A DNA stretch of 31,005 bases. Origin: Planctomycetaceae bacterium. Lineage in GTDB: Bacteria; Planctomycetota; Planctomycetia; Pirellulales; Thermoguttaceae. Location: assembly GCA_015062085.1 (NCBI GenBank), contig SUVI01000027.1:1-31005 (forward strand), written 5' to 3'. The notes under the pieces are model-generated. The model was not told the DNA's origin, ran no database searches, and saw nothing but the letters and a program-made list of their open reading frames with translations. How positions within the stretch are numbered: the stretch's first letter is position 1; each line of letters begins with the position of its first letter. The translations under genes were made by a program, and so were the position numbers. Of the stretch, positions 24,440 through 31,005 are shown piece after piece.

Positions 24440-25143
24440 ACGGCAGATCCGATTTTTCCGATGAAGACTGGATGACGTTCGCAGACGAAACGCCGAACGT
24501 GCCCCAGAGCGCGCGAACGGACGCTCCGTCAGACTGTGAACTTGGTTTTGCGGCTGACTGTGAACTTGGTTTTGCGGCTGATGCAGATGAAGACGCAAAC
24601 GAAGATGCAGAACTTGGGTTTGCAGAGCCGGGAACGATTTCGGGAAGTGAAACGCCGGCGGTGCCGGTCCATTTGGAGGTCCCTTTCGATCCGAACTGGA
24701 CGGATCAGGACGGCAACACTCCGCTTCACTATGCGGTCGACCGGCGCGATCTTGAGCTGGTTTGCGAGCTGACGGCACATGGAGTCCCTCTGAACGCACC
24801 GGGACACGGACGAGTCACTGCACTGGAAAGGGCTGCGTGGAACGGAGATCTGGCGATCGTGCGGCATCTCGTTGAAAATGGTGCGGAAGTCAACTCGGCC
24901 GGCGGACGCTGGAGCGCTCCCCTGACGGAGCTTGACGGTGAATTCTACGATCGGATCTACCTCTACGGTCCGCCTCTTTACGCGGCCGCGAGCCGGGGGC
25001 ATTTTGAGGTCCTGAAGTACCTGATCTCGCAGGGCGCGGACATTAATGCACGCGACTTTAACGGACGGACCGTGCTTCACGCAGCAGCCCGGGCAGACTC
25101 TGCCGACTGCATGCAGTACCTTCAGGCTCTCGGAGCGGAATGA
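24436..25143 (+). CDS. Ankyrin-repeat protein with acidic N-terminal repeats
   Basis: The 235-aa protein starts in the ATGA overlap with rhaM. Residues ~1-75 are acidic and low in complexity, with DCELGFAA twice in a row and a third, looser copy (DAELGFAE). From ~90 on there are about four ankyrin repeats: DGNTPLHYAVDRRDLELVCE, VTALERAAWNGDLAIVRHLV with ENGAEVN, PPLYAAASRGHFEVLKYLI with SQGADIN, and NGRTVLHAAARADSADCMQY. Ankyrin repeats bind other proteins. There is no signal peptide, so it is probably cytoplasmic. Its translational coupling to rhaM is unexpected; a link to rhamnose metabolism is possible but unproven. No terminator is seen after it; the hairpin element begins 51 bases downstream. 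Confidence 0.85.
   Translation: MNGRSDFSDEDWMTFADETPNVPQSARTDAPSDCELGFAADCELGFAADADEDANEDAELGFAEPGTISGSETPAVPVHLEVPFDPNWTDQDGNTPLHYAVDRRDLELVCELTAHGVPLNAPGHGRVTALERAAWNGDLAIVRHLVENGAEVNSAGGRWSAPLTELDGEFYDRIYLYGPPLYAAASRGHFEVLKYLISQGADINARDFNGRTVLHAAARADSADCMQYLQALGAE
24532..24579 (+). repeat. Perfect 24-bp tandem duplication in the ankyrin gene
   Basis: Two identical 24-bp units (24532-24555 and 24556-24579) encode DCELGFAA twice. The absence of any mismatch indicates a recent in-frame duplication. Confidence 0.95.
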
Positions 25144-25194
25144 CCTGCGTTGAGTGCGGTAATTCTGCTTCGGAAAGTGGAAACGTAAAAAGAA

Positions 25195-25475
25195 GGTCCA
25201 TCCGGGAACTGCGTACCAGTGTTACCACTGAATCCACTGAAAACGCACAGAGAAACACAGAAAAAGAAACACGAAAAGCACGAAAAACACGGAGCTCGCG
25301 AACATTTTTTAATTTTTAAAAATTCATTTGCGTCTTTTCGTGTTTTTCGTGAAATTCGTGTCAGGGCACGTTCACTCCCTTTTTTTTCTTTCTTTTCAGT
25401 GTGTTTCTGCGTCTTTTCAGTGCTCTCGGTGAGATCGGAACCTGGATCGGTACGCACTTTCCGGAAGAGCCGAAA
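25195..25475. mobile_element. MITE-like long-hairpin element, copy 2
   Basis: The element opens with GGTCCATCCGGGAACTGCG and closes with GGTACGCACTTTCCGGAAGA plus GCC; the ends are imperfect inverted repeats of about 23 bp. Inner arms also pair: CCACTGAAAACGCACAGAG against TGCGTCTTTTCAGTG, and ACGAAAAGCACGAAAAACAC against GTGTTTTTCGTG. The middle is AATTTTTAAAAATT, so the whole unit can fold back on itself. It is similar along its length to 7303-7568. Frames across it are low-complexity and unlikely to be coding. It lies between the ankyrin gene and the purM terminator. A structured intergenic repeat of the REP/BIME kind is an alternative, but the size and defined ends favour a MITE. Confidence 0.68.
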
Positions 25476-25526
25476 AGAAAGAGCACGCAGATCGGATCCG
25501 GTTCGCGGATTTTCGCGTCTCTGCAC

Positions 25527-25557
25527 AAAAAAAAACGCCTCACTCGATGAGCGAGGC
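25527..25557 (-). terminator. Rho-independent terminator after purM
   Basis: On the minus strand a 9-bp stem (25557-25549 with 25545-25537, one G-U pair) has a 3-nt loop and is followed by nine T (25535-25527). It lies about 17 bases after the purM stop. Confidence 0.88.
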
Positions 25558-25573
25558 ATTCATGAAAGCGAGG

Positions 25574-26650
25574 TCAGTCGTTCCAAACGACGCCTTTTTC
25601 TCCTTCGACCACTTTGCCGATGACCCAGTTTTCCAGTTCCATCTCATCAAGCGACGCGCGGACCGCTTCGACCTGCTCGGAGGCCAAGACCATCACGAGA
25701 CCGAGGCCCATGTTGAAGACCTTGAACATTTCGTCGTCTTCGATCTCTCCCAGCTTCTGGATCCACTGAAAGACCGGCTTCACCGTCCAGCTGTCGCGGT
25801 CGATCAGGACGCGGGAACCTTCCGGAACGATGCGCTCGAGATTTTCGTGCAGTCCTCCGCCCGTAATGTGAGCGATGCCATGGACTGCCGGACGGAAATT
25901 ATCGAGGATGTGCATCGCCGGCTTCACGTAGATGCGGGTCGGAGTCAGAAGAACGTCGCCGACGCGCTGTCCGTCAAGTTCCGTTCCGGAATCCTTGATC
26001 GTGTCGAAAACATCCAGGCCGTTCAGCTCGAAAACGACTTTGCGCACGAGCGAGAAACCGTTGGAATGCAGGCCGGTGGAGGCGATCCCGATGACCGTGT
26101 CTCCCGGTTTGATCGCGCTGCCGTCGATGAGATCTTTCTTCGACGCGACACCGACACAGAAACCGCCCAGATCGTAGTCATCCACACCATACATATCGGG
26201 CATGATCGCCGTCTCGCCGCCCAACAGTGCGCTGTTCGCCTGCACGCAGCCGTCGGAAATGCCGCTGACGATCTGTTCCAGAAGCGGAGGATTGTCTTTT
26301 CCCATCGCGACGTAGTCCAGGAAGAAAAGCGGTTCTGCACCGCAGCAGATCGCGTCGTTAACGCTCATTGCGACCAAGTCGATCCCCACCGTGGAATGCG
26401 CGTTCATCGCGATTGCGATCTTCAGCTTGGTTCCCACGCCGTCCGTACAGGAAATGAGGACCGGGTCCTCGTAATTGCGGCGGAAAGGTGAATTTTTGTC
26501 GAAATCCAGCTGGAACATACCGGCAAAACCGCCCGGCAGACGGCGAACGCGCGGGGTCTCCGTGCGCTCCATCAAACCCGGCAGGCGGGACATTGCGTTG
26601 CGGTAAAGTTCTAAATCGACTCCAGAGTCTTTGTACGTAGCTTTGGCCAT
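25574..26650 (-). CDS. purM: Phosphoribosylformylglycinamidine cyclo-ligase (AIR synthase)
   Basis: PurM closes the imidazole ring, turning FGAM and ATP into aminoimidazole ribonucleotide in purine synthesis. The 358-aa protein starts ATYKDSGVDLELYRNAM, equivalent to the usual YKDAGVD start, and has ISCTDGVGTKLKIA, the dimer and substrate region FFLDYVAMGK, LLGGETAIMPDMY, IGIASTGLHSNGFSLVRKV, HITGGGLHENLERI and the late FNMGLGLVMVL. ATG 26650 was chosen because the 20 residues gained from an ATG at 26710 are unrelated to the family and that start lies in the predicted promoter; GGAAG precedes 26650. It has its own promoter and terminator, so it is a one-gene unit. Confidence 0.96.
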   Translation of the reverse strand: MAKATYKDSGVDLELYRNAMSRLPGLMERTETPRVRRLPGGFAGMFQLDFDKNSPFRRNYEDPVLISCTDGVGTKLKIAIAMNAHSTVGIDLVAMSVNDAICCGAEPLFFLDYVAMGKDNPPLLEQIVSGISDGCVQANSALLGGETAIMPDMYGVDDYDLGGFCVGVASKKDLIDGSAIKPGDTVIGIASTGLHSNGFSLVRKVVFELNGLDVFDTIKDSGTELDGQRVGDVLLTPTRIYVKPAMHILDNFRPAVHGIAHITGGGLHENLERIVPEGSRVLIDRDSWTVKPVFQWIQKLGEIEDDEMFKVFNMGLGLVMVLASEQVEAVRASLDEMELENWVIGKVVEGEKGVVWND

Positions 26651-26699
26651 GATCTGCTTCCACGTGAACAAAAGGAAATGGGAAAAACACTTTCTTTTC

Positions 26700-26727
26700 A
26701 TTTTACACAAAAAAACGCTTCCGTCCA
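26700..26727 (-). promoter_or_regulatory. Predicted purM promoter
   Basis: On the minus strand TGGACG (26727-26722), 16 bp, then TAAAAT (26705-26700). The leader to ATG 26650 is about 45 bases. The -10 and the bases after it (TAAAATGAA) match those of surE and the Gfo/Idh/MocA gene. Confidence 0.55.
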
Positions 26728-26856
26728 GCCCCCCTTTAAGAAAATTCCGCGTTTTTCCTCAAATTTTTATCTTTTCATGTCTTCAGACCGGTCGACGTAC
26801 CGAGAGTGCCTGAGACGTAGTGCGGAAATTTTGCGTATTTTGCGAATTTTTGTGAG

Positions 26857-26893
26857 AAAAGCCCGCACGGAAACCTAATGACTCCGCGCGGGC
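26857..26893 (-). terminator. Rho-independent terminator after the HEAT-repeat gene
   Basis: On the minus strand an 11-bp stem (26893-26883 with 26871-26861, one G-U pair) with an 11-nt loop is followed by TTTTCTC. It is about 37 bases past the stop at 26930. The remaining bases to the purM promoter hold nothing recognisable. Confidence 0.8.
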
Positions 26894-26929
26894 AAATGAG
26901 ACACAAGATTTTAGAGGACGGATGCCGGT

Positions 26930-29251
26930 TTATTCAAACGGCAGGACGATGACTTCGTCTTCCTCAAATTTTAAAGTGTGCGTCTCGCCGGTCGCCTTGA
27001 TCCGGACTTCAATGATCAGCTGCTTCACAGTTGCCGGGGCAGGATCTCCGAAGACCTTGTTGTAGAGGCGGAATCTGTCTGCCTTGGAGGTCAGCGGGAT
27101 GCGGTTTTCGCCCGAGAATTGATCCTGAATGATCGTGGTGACGTCACGGAATCTTTTATCGGCGCCGTATTTCGCGGAAAGGATCTCGATCGGCGCGTTC
27201 GCCAAAGCTCCTCCAAGACGCTCTTTGGCGGCTTTGGCGTCCTGAACGACTTGCGGATCTTTCGCGATTTTCGAGACTTCATCCAAAATCGCTCCGAAGG
27301 AGTTGGAAGTTCCCTGGAATTTCTTCGCGATGGCGACGACCGCTTCACAGGCAGCTTCCTGGAACTGTGGGTACTGCGCGTAGCTGAACGCCTGCTGTGC
27401 GCTTTCCACCGTGATGATGCGCTTGAAGACTTCAAAGATCAGTGCTTTGTCTTCGCTGCGTTTTGCGGTCTCGAAGGCCGTCCGGCACATTTCAAATTTT
27501 TTCGTTACCGGCAGGTCGAACTGGCGCGGGATGCGGATGAAACTGCGAATGGCGCGGATCTGGAATTTTTCGACCGGGCATTCTTTCGCGAGCTTCAAAC
27601 ACGCGGCAGCCACGTCCATCATGTCGTCCGGAGTGTTCCACGTTCCGAGCGTCTGCGTCGCAATGTCAGCCGTTGCTTCATCCCAGCACGCTTTTTCAAC
27701 ACAGGCGAGAGCCGTTTTTCCGCCGATCTGCTTCAGAAGCGTCAGGATCTTGCCTTTCTCTTCAGCGTTGGCGGCGGTGTCGAACATTTTCGTGACGGCC
27801 AGCGCACAGTCTTCACGAGGAAGGCGCGTGCAGGCGGCACGGAGGATCCATGCGACTTTTTTGTCGTCCTTTTCACCATCGAGGGCTTTGACCAGAAGAT
27901 CCAGACTTTCCAGCGTCACGATCTCCGAAAGTGCAGCGAGCACGCGGTCACGCACCTGCGCGTCCAATCCCTCGGTCTTTGCGATCTTCGCCAGTTCCGG
28001 TCCCGCTGCCGAGATGCGGCGGTTCTCGATGACCTGGAAATAGGCAGAGGAGAGCACGGTGTCTTTCAGGTTGAGTTTGGAAACATTTTCGGCCAGTGCC
28101 GCGTCCAGTTTTTTGCATTTCCACGCGGAGGCCGTTTCGACCATCGCGTCCAGGACAGTCTGACGGTCTTCCGCCTTGATCGTCATGACGGATCTTGCCA
28201 TTGCTTCCGCAGCTTCCATCGGGCAAAGAGTTCCGACTTTTTTCAGTGCCTGGATCGCGGCGATGCGTACGTTCGTCTCTTTCGCGTTTACGGCTTCTTT
28301 CAGGACCGGGAAGATCAGCTTACGGCTTGCTTCGTCCGCACGGTCTCCGAGTGCGCGAAGGACCAGAGCGCGGCGGCAGGGCGTGAGTTTTGGAAGTTCC
28401 GCAATGCAGGCTTTCGTGATGGTCTCGCCGTCGGCGTCTGCATACTCACGGATCGTTTTCAGGCCGCCGGTAAAACAGCAGTCTTTCGGGGAGTGGAGTT
28501 TCGTCACCAGTGCTGCTGCAGCCTCCGTTTTACGCACGAGCAGACCGTGATACGCACCTGCTTTTTGAGCGTAGACCGGGAAGCACGGCACGACGACCGC
28601 ATCGTAGACTTGGGCGGCTTTCGCGAGATCGCCGGATCTTTCAAAAACTTCCGCAGCATCCAGCATCGCATCTGCCAGAGCTTTGCGTACGGCATAGGTT
28701 TCTTCTTCGGAAGTCGTTTTGGCGCATTCCATCAGAAAATCGGCTGCTTCCGCACCGGAGATCATCCCGAGTGCCGCGTACGCAGCTTTTTTGTCGCAGA
28801 CGGTCTTGGGGGTGTTCACGATCTCCTTGAGCATCGGGACTGCCGCCGAGCAGCCGCGAACTCCGAGTGAGAGGATGCAGCCGACACGCTGTTCTTTCGC
28901 GTCGAGCGTTTTCACGGCATCCATTAGGATCGGATCCACGCCGTCAAACGGCATCATTTCCAGAGCGTAACGGGCAAAGTAGCTCAGACGCACATCCTCA
29001 CGCAGCATTTTCGCCAAGGCCGGAAGTGCAGATTCGTCGCCGATCACCGCGAGACGGCGGCACGCGATACCTTTCATGAAAATGTCATTGTCCGACACGC
29101 CGGGCTGCTGGATCGTCTCGATCAGGACTGCCGGATCCGCAGTGTTCAGGATCACGTTTTTCTTTTCCTGATCGACCGCCGCAAAAACGTTCACCGCCGA
29201 GAAAACGGCAGCAAAAAGCACTAAAATGGAAAGGTGGGTAAACTTTTTCAT
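26930..29251 (-). CDS. Exported HEAT-repeat protein
   Basis: The 773-aa protein starts with a classic signal peptide (KKFTHLSILVLFAAVFSAVN, cleavage after VFA near residue 24). Nearly all the rest is alpha-helical repeats of the HEAT type, with pairs such as ESALPALAKMLREDVRLSYF, CSAAVPMLKEIVNTPKTV, ETNVRIAAIQALKKVGTLCP and ESLDLLVKALDGEKDDKKVA. The last ~100 residues look different and may form a small C-terminal beta domain (IIEVRIKATGETHTLKFEED). HEAT solenoids bind proteins or ligands; no catalytic motif is seen. ATG 29251 was preferred over an in-frame ATG at 29338 because it begins the signal peptide, follows GGAGTC, and the upstream start would overlap the end of the next gene upstream. 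Only 67 bases separate it from the oxidoreductase gene, so cotranscription is likely. Confidence 0.85.
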   Translation of the reverse strand: MKKFTHLSILVLFAAVFSAVNVFAAVDQEKKNVILNTADPAVLIETIQQPGVSDNDIFMKGIACRRLAVIGDESALPALAKMLREDVRLSYFARYALEMMPFDGVDPILMDAVKTLDAKEQRVGCILSLGVRGCSAAVPMLKEIVNTPKTVCDKKAAYAALGMISGAEAADFLMECAKTTSEEETYAVRKALADAMLDAAEVFERSGDLAKAAQVYDAVVVPCFPVYAQKAGAYHGLLVRKTEAAAALVTKLHSPKDCCFTGGLKTIREYADADGETITKACIAELPKLTPCRRALVLRALGDRADEASRKLIFPVLKEAVNAKETNVRIAAIQALKKVGTLCPMEAAEAMARSVMTIKAEDRQTVLDAMVETASAWKCKKLDAALAENVSKLNLKDTVLSSAYFQVIENRRISAAGPELAKIAKTEGLDAQVRDRVLAALSEIVTLESLDLLVKALDGEKDDKKVAWILRAACTRLPREDCALAVTKMFDTAANAEEKGKILTLLKQIGGKTALACVEKACWDEATADIATQTLGTWNTPDDMMDVAAACLKLAKECPVEKFQIRAIRSFIRIPRQFDLPVTKKFEMCRTAFETAKRSEDKALIFEVFKRIITVESAQQAFSYAQYPQFQEAACEAVVAIAKKFQGTSNSFGAILDEVSKIAKDPQVVQDAKAAKERLGGALANAPIEILSAKYGADKRFRDVTTIIQDQFSGENRIPLTSKADRFRLYNKVFGDPAPATVKQLIIEVRIKATGETHTLKFEEDEVIVLPFE

Positions 29252-29318
29252 ATTTTTGACTCCATGGAGTTTGATTTTAAATGGATGGAATGAAAATTTT
29301 CCGCAGGAAAGCGCGTAC

Positions 29319-30611
29319 TCAGAAACTGTACGGAGCACGCAGCGCGCGGCTCTTCATCCGGTTCGCGTCTTCATCATTCAAAAAGACCTCCTTCACGGGG
29401 TCAAATTCAACCGTACGGCCAAGCTGCCATGCGATGTACGCGCAGTGCGAAGCGATGTGCGATTGGGCGGCGACGTTGACGTTCGCAGAGGGATTCCGGC
29501 GCGTTTTGACGCATTCGCAGAATTCCGCGATGTGCGTGTCCGGAGAGGTTCCCGGCATTCCGAAGTACTTCAGTTCGCCGCGCAGAGCATCCGAAGAGAC
29601 GGCCATTCGGCCGCTGTCGCCGGTCTCGACCCAGCCTTCTTCGCCGACGTACCGGGCCGAGCAGGTCCCCAAACCGAGCCAGCCGGAGGAACGCATGACC
29701 AGTTTCAGACCGTCAGCGTACCAAGCGTAAACTTCACCGCCTTTGGAGCCGTCTTCATTGAACTGCGGCGTGTACTTGACCGGCGCGGTATCGTCTTTCT
29801 GCGCTGCCCACTGGCAGAGGTCCACGGTGTGGGATCCCCATTCCAGAATGCCGCCGCCGTGGAAATCAAAGTGGCCGCGCCAGCTTCCGCTGACGTAGCG
29901 CGAATTGTACGGACGCCATGGGCACGGACCAAGCCAGAGGTTCCAGTCTACGTCATCCTGCGCGGGTTCCGGTTCTGCCGGGAGCCAGTCGTGTGACGTC
30001 GCCGGCCAGAGCGTGTTGGCGTGTACTTCCGTCAGTTTACCGAGTTTCCCGCTTGCCGCGATCTCTGCCGCCAGCTGGAAGTTTCCAATGTTTCGGCGCT
30101 GCGTTCCTGCCTGGTAGATGATGCCGTAGCGGTTCACGGCTTTCTCGAGCGCACGGCTTTCATCGATGGTCAGAGAGAGGGGTTTTTCGCAGTAAACGTC
30201 TTTTCCGTACTTCGCAGCGGTGATCGACGCCATGGAATGCCAACGGTCTCCTGTTGCGATGAGGACCGCGTCAATGTCGTCACGAACGAGCATCTCGTGC
30301 ATGTCGCGGTACATTCCGCATGCCGAGTCGCCGTACTTCGTGTCTGCCAGTTCTTTAATGGCGAGACGCTGTTTTTTTTGAATGTCGCAGATCGCGACGA
30401 ACTGCACATCATCGCGGCCCATGAAAACATGAAGGTCCGTCAGACCGCGGTGCTGGATACCAATGGCGCCGAGTGCGATTTTGTTGCTTGGGGCGACCGT
30501 TCCGTCCAGACCAAGGACTTTGCCGGGAAGAACGGAGGGGGAGACCGCAGCGGCACTGGCCAAAGCCGCAGTCTTCAGAAACTCACGGCGTTTTACGGAA
30601 TGCGTAGACAT
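29319..30611 (-). CDS. Tat-exported Gfo/Idh/MocA-family oxidoreductase
   Basis: The 430-aa protein begins with a twin-arginine signal: SVKRREFLK with Arg8-Arg9, then an Ala-rich hydrophobic stretch and a cleavage region near residue 30-35. The Rossmann nucleotide-binding start follows (KIALGAIGIQHRG), then FVAICDI at the end of the second strand and DAVLIATGDRWHSMAS. The family's EKP motif is at 142-144 (VYCEKPLSLTIDESRALEKA). The C-terminal domain has WRGHFDFHGGGILEWGSH, a form frequent in Planctomycetota members. Relatives use NAD(P) to oxidise or reduce sugars and inositols; Tat export suggests the cofactor is bound before export. The substrate is unknown. ATG 30611 follows AAAGGAG; an in-frame ATG at 30752 would hide the Tat signal and lies upstream of the promoter. 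Confidence 0.92.
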   Translation of the reverse strand: MSTHSVKRREFLKTAALASAAAVSPSVLPGKVLGLDGTVAPSNKIALGAIGIQHRGLTDLHVFMGRDDVQFVAICDIQKKQRLAIKELADTKYGDSACGMYRDMHEMLVRDDIDAVLIATGDRWHSMASITAAKYGKDVYCEKPLSLTIDESRALEKAVNRYGIIYQAGTQRRNIGNFQLAAEIAASGKLGKLTEVHANTLWPATSHDWLPAEPEPAQDDVDWNLWLGPCPWRPYNSRYVSGSWRGHFDFHGGGILEWGSHTVDLCQWAAQKDDTAPVKYTPQFNEDGSKGGEVYAWYADGLKLVMRSSGWLGLGTCSARYVGEEGWVETGDSGRMAVSSDALRGELKYFGMPGTSPDTHIAEFCECVKTRRNPSANVNVAAQSHIASHCAYIAWQLGRTVEFDPVKEVFLNDEDANRMKSRALRAPYSF

Positions 30612-30681
30612 GAAAAACTCCTTTTTCTTTGGTTTTGAGGTGGGAAAGGCGAAATTTCTATTTTTTCGCTCACATGAATTC

Positions 30682-30710
30682 ATTTTACTCAAAAATCTAA
30701 TTTTTTTCAA
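30682..30710 (-). promoter_or_regulatory. Predicted promoter for the Gfo/Idh/MocA–HEAT unit
   Basis: On the minus strand TTGAAA (30710-30705), exactly 17 bp, then TAAAAT (30687-30682). The leader to ATG 30611 is about 65 bases. It is one of the best matches in the window. The 12-bp array starts about 65 bases further upstream. Confidence 0.72.
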
Positions 30711-30774
30711 GGTCTGTGAGTACTTTTTTTTGAGATTTTTCCAAATTTTCAACTTTTTTTGGGGAAGAAAGGAG

Positions 30775-31005
30775 GAAGAAATTGGGGAAGAAATTGGGAA
30801 AGAAATTGGGAAAGAAATTGGGAAAGAAATTGGGAAAGAAATTGGGAAAGAAATTGGGAAAGAAATTGGGAAAGAAAGTGGGAAAGAAAGTGGGAAAGAA
30901 AGTGGGAAAGAAAGTGGGAAAGAAAGTGGGAAAGAAAGTGGGAAAGAAAGTGGGAAAGAAAGTGGGAAAGAAAGTGGGAAAGAAAGTGGGAAAGAAAGTG
31001 GGAAA
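30775..31005. repeat. 12-bp tandem array at right edge
   Basis: About 19 units of 12 bp run to the last base. The first eight (30775-30870) carry AAATTGGG, the first two of them with an extra G for A, and the remaining eleven or so (from 30871) carry AAAGTGGG, so a single T-to-G variant has spread through one block. Frames are open through the array on both strands because the unit is a multiple of three, but no start or gene context is visible, so I treat it as noncoding. It is cut by the window edge. Confidence 0.95.

Noticed and set aside
25219..25623. 134-codon plus-strand frame across the second hairpin element
   Set aside because: Its product is low-complexity (Lys, Arg, Phe, Ser), it runs through the palindrome and into the antisense of purM, and the matching region in copy 1 does not keep the same frame.
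26978..28870. 630-codon open frame on the plus strand
   Set aside because: It is antisense to the HEAT-repeat gene, rich in Arg, Phe and Asp, with no motif or ribosome site.
29252..29338. Longer HEAT-repeat protein starting at 29338
   Set aside because: It would bury the signal peptide and overlap the end of the oxidoreductase gene; ATG 29251 has a ribosome site and starts the signal peptide.
30612..30752. Longer Gfo/Idh/MocA protein starting at 30752
   Set aside because: The added residues come from A/T-rich promoter DNA and would place the Tat motif 55 residues inside the protein.

Overview
The window looks like a piece of a chromosome from a Planctomycetota-like bacterium, possibly from the anaerobic or gut-associated Pirellulales side; this is an inference from gene content, not from a marker gene. 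The signs are a secreted TolB-like propeller protein with a hydrazine-synthase-alpha-like region and two CxxCH motifs, a Tat-exported Gfo/Idh/MocA oxidoreductase, an exported DUF4091 (GH123-like) protein, an exported HEAT-repeat protein, a short Hsp70, and many exported proteins spread among housekeeping genes rather than in tight operons. Both ends lie inside perfect short tandem repeats (9-bp units on the left, 12-bp on the right), so the window may be a whole assembly contig that broke at repeats.

Layout. 1-1057: a DMT/EamA permease on the minus strand, cut by the left edge in a (Thr-Lys-Glu)n tail. 1314-3842: the exported CxxCH propeller protein. 4066-6281: pyrF overlapping a secreted alpha/beta hydrolase. 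6307-7200: surE (minus). 7303-9327: a decayed tract with a MITE-like hairpin element, a ThiL/AIR-synthase-like relic and a frameshifted NAD-dependent epimerase relic. 9324-11411: a PL11-type rhamnogalacturonan lyase and a tRNA-Ala(GGC) with its own promoter and terminator (minus). 11629-13005: a secreted six-bladed-propeller-type protein with an Ala/Pro minisatellite. 13309-16338: short Hsp70 and mnmE. 16473-17620: three small membrane-associated unknowns. 17717-20305: the DUF4091 protein (minus). 20833-25143: L-rhamnose isomerase, a 580-bp heptanucleotide satellite, an MFS sugar permease, L-rhamnose mutarotase and an ankyrin protein. 25195-25475: second copy of the MITE-like element. 25574-30611: purM, the HEAT-repeat protein and the Gfo/Idh/MocA oxidoreductase, all minus. 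30775-31005: 12-bp tandem array.

How it fits together. The clearest metabolic theme is rhamnose: a secreted PL11 lyase would release rhamnogalacturonan fragments, and a cluster of permease, mutarotase and isomerase would take up free L-rhamnose and turn it into L-rhamnulose. No kinase or aldolase is present here. The DUF4091 and Gfo/Idh/MocA proteins are also typical of glycan-degrading Planctomycetota. pyrF, purM, surE, mnmE and the tRNA are ordinary housekeeping genes.

Most unusual signals: (i) two diverged copies of a ~270-280 bp imperfect palindrome with GGTCC/GGTACGC-type terminal inverted repeats; (ii) the rigid 7-bp satellite splitting the rhamnose genes; (iii) a recurring promoter form (TTGAMA-like -35, 16-17 bp, TAAAAT) before at least five genes; (iv) operator-like palindromes in front of surE and rhaA.
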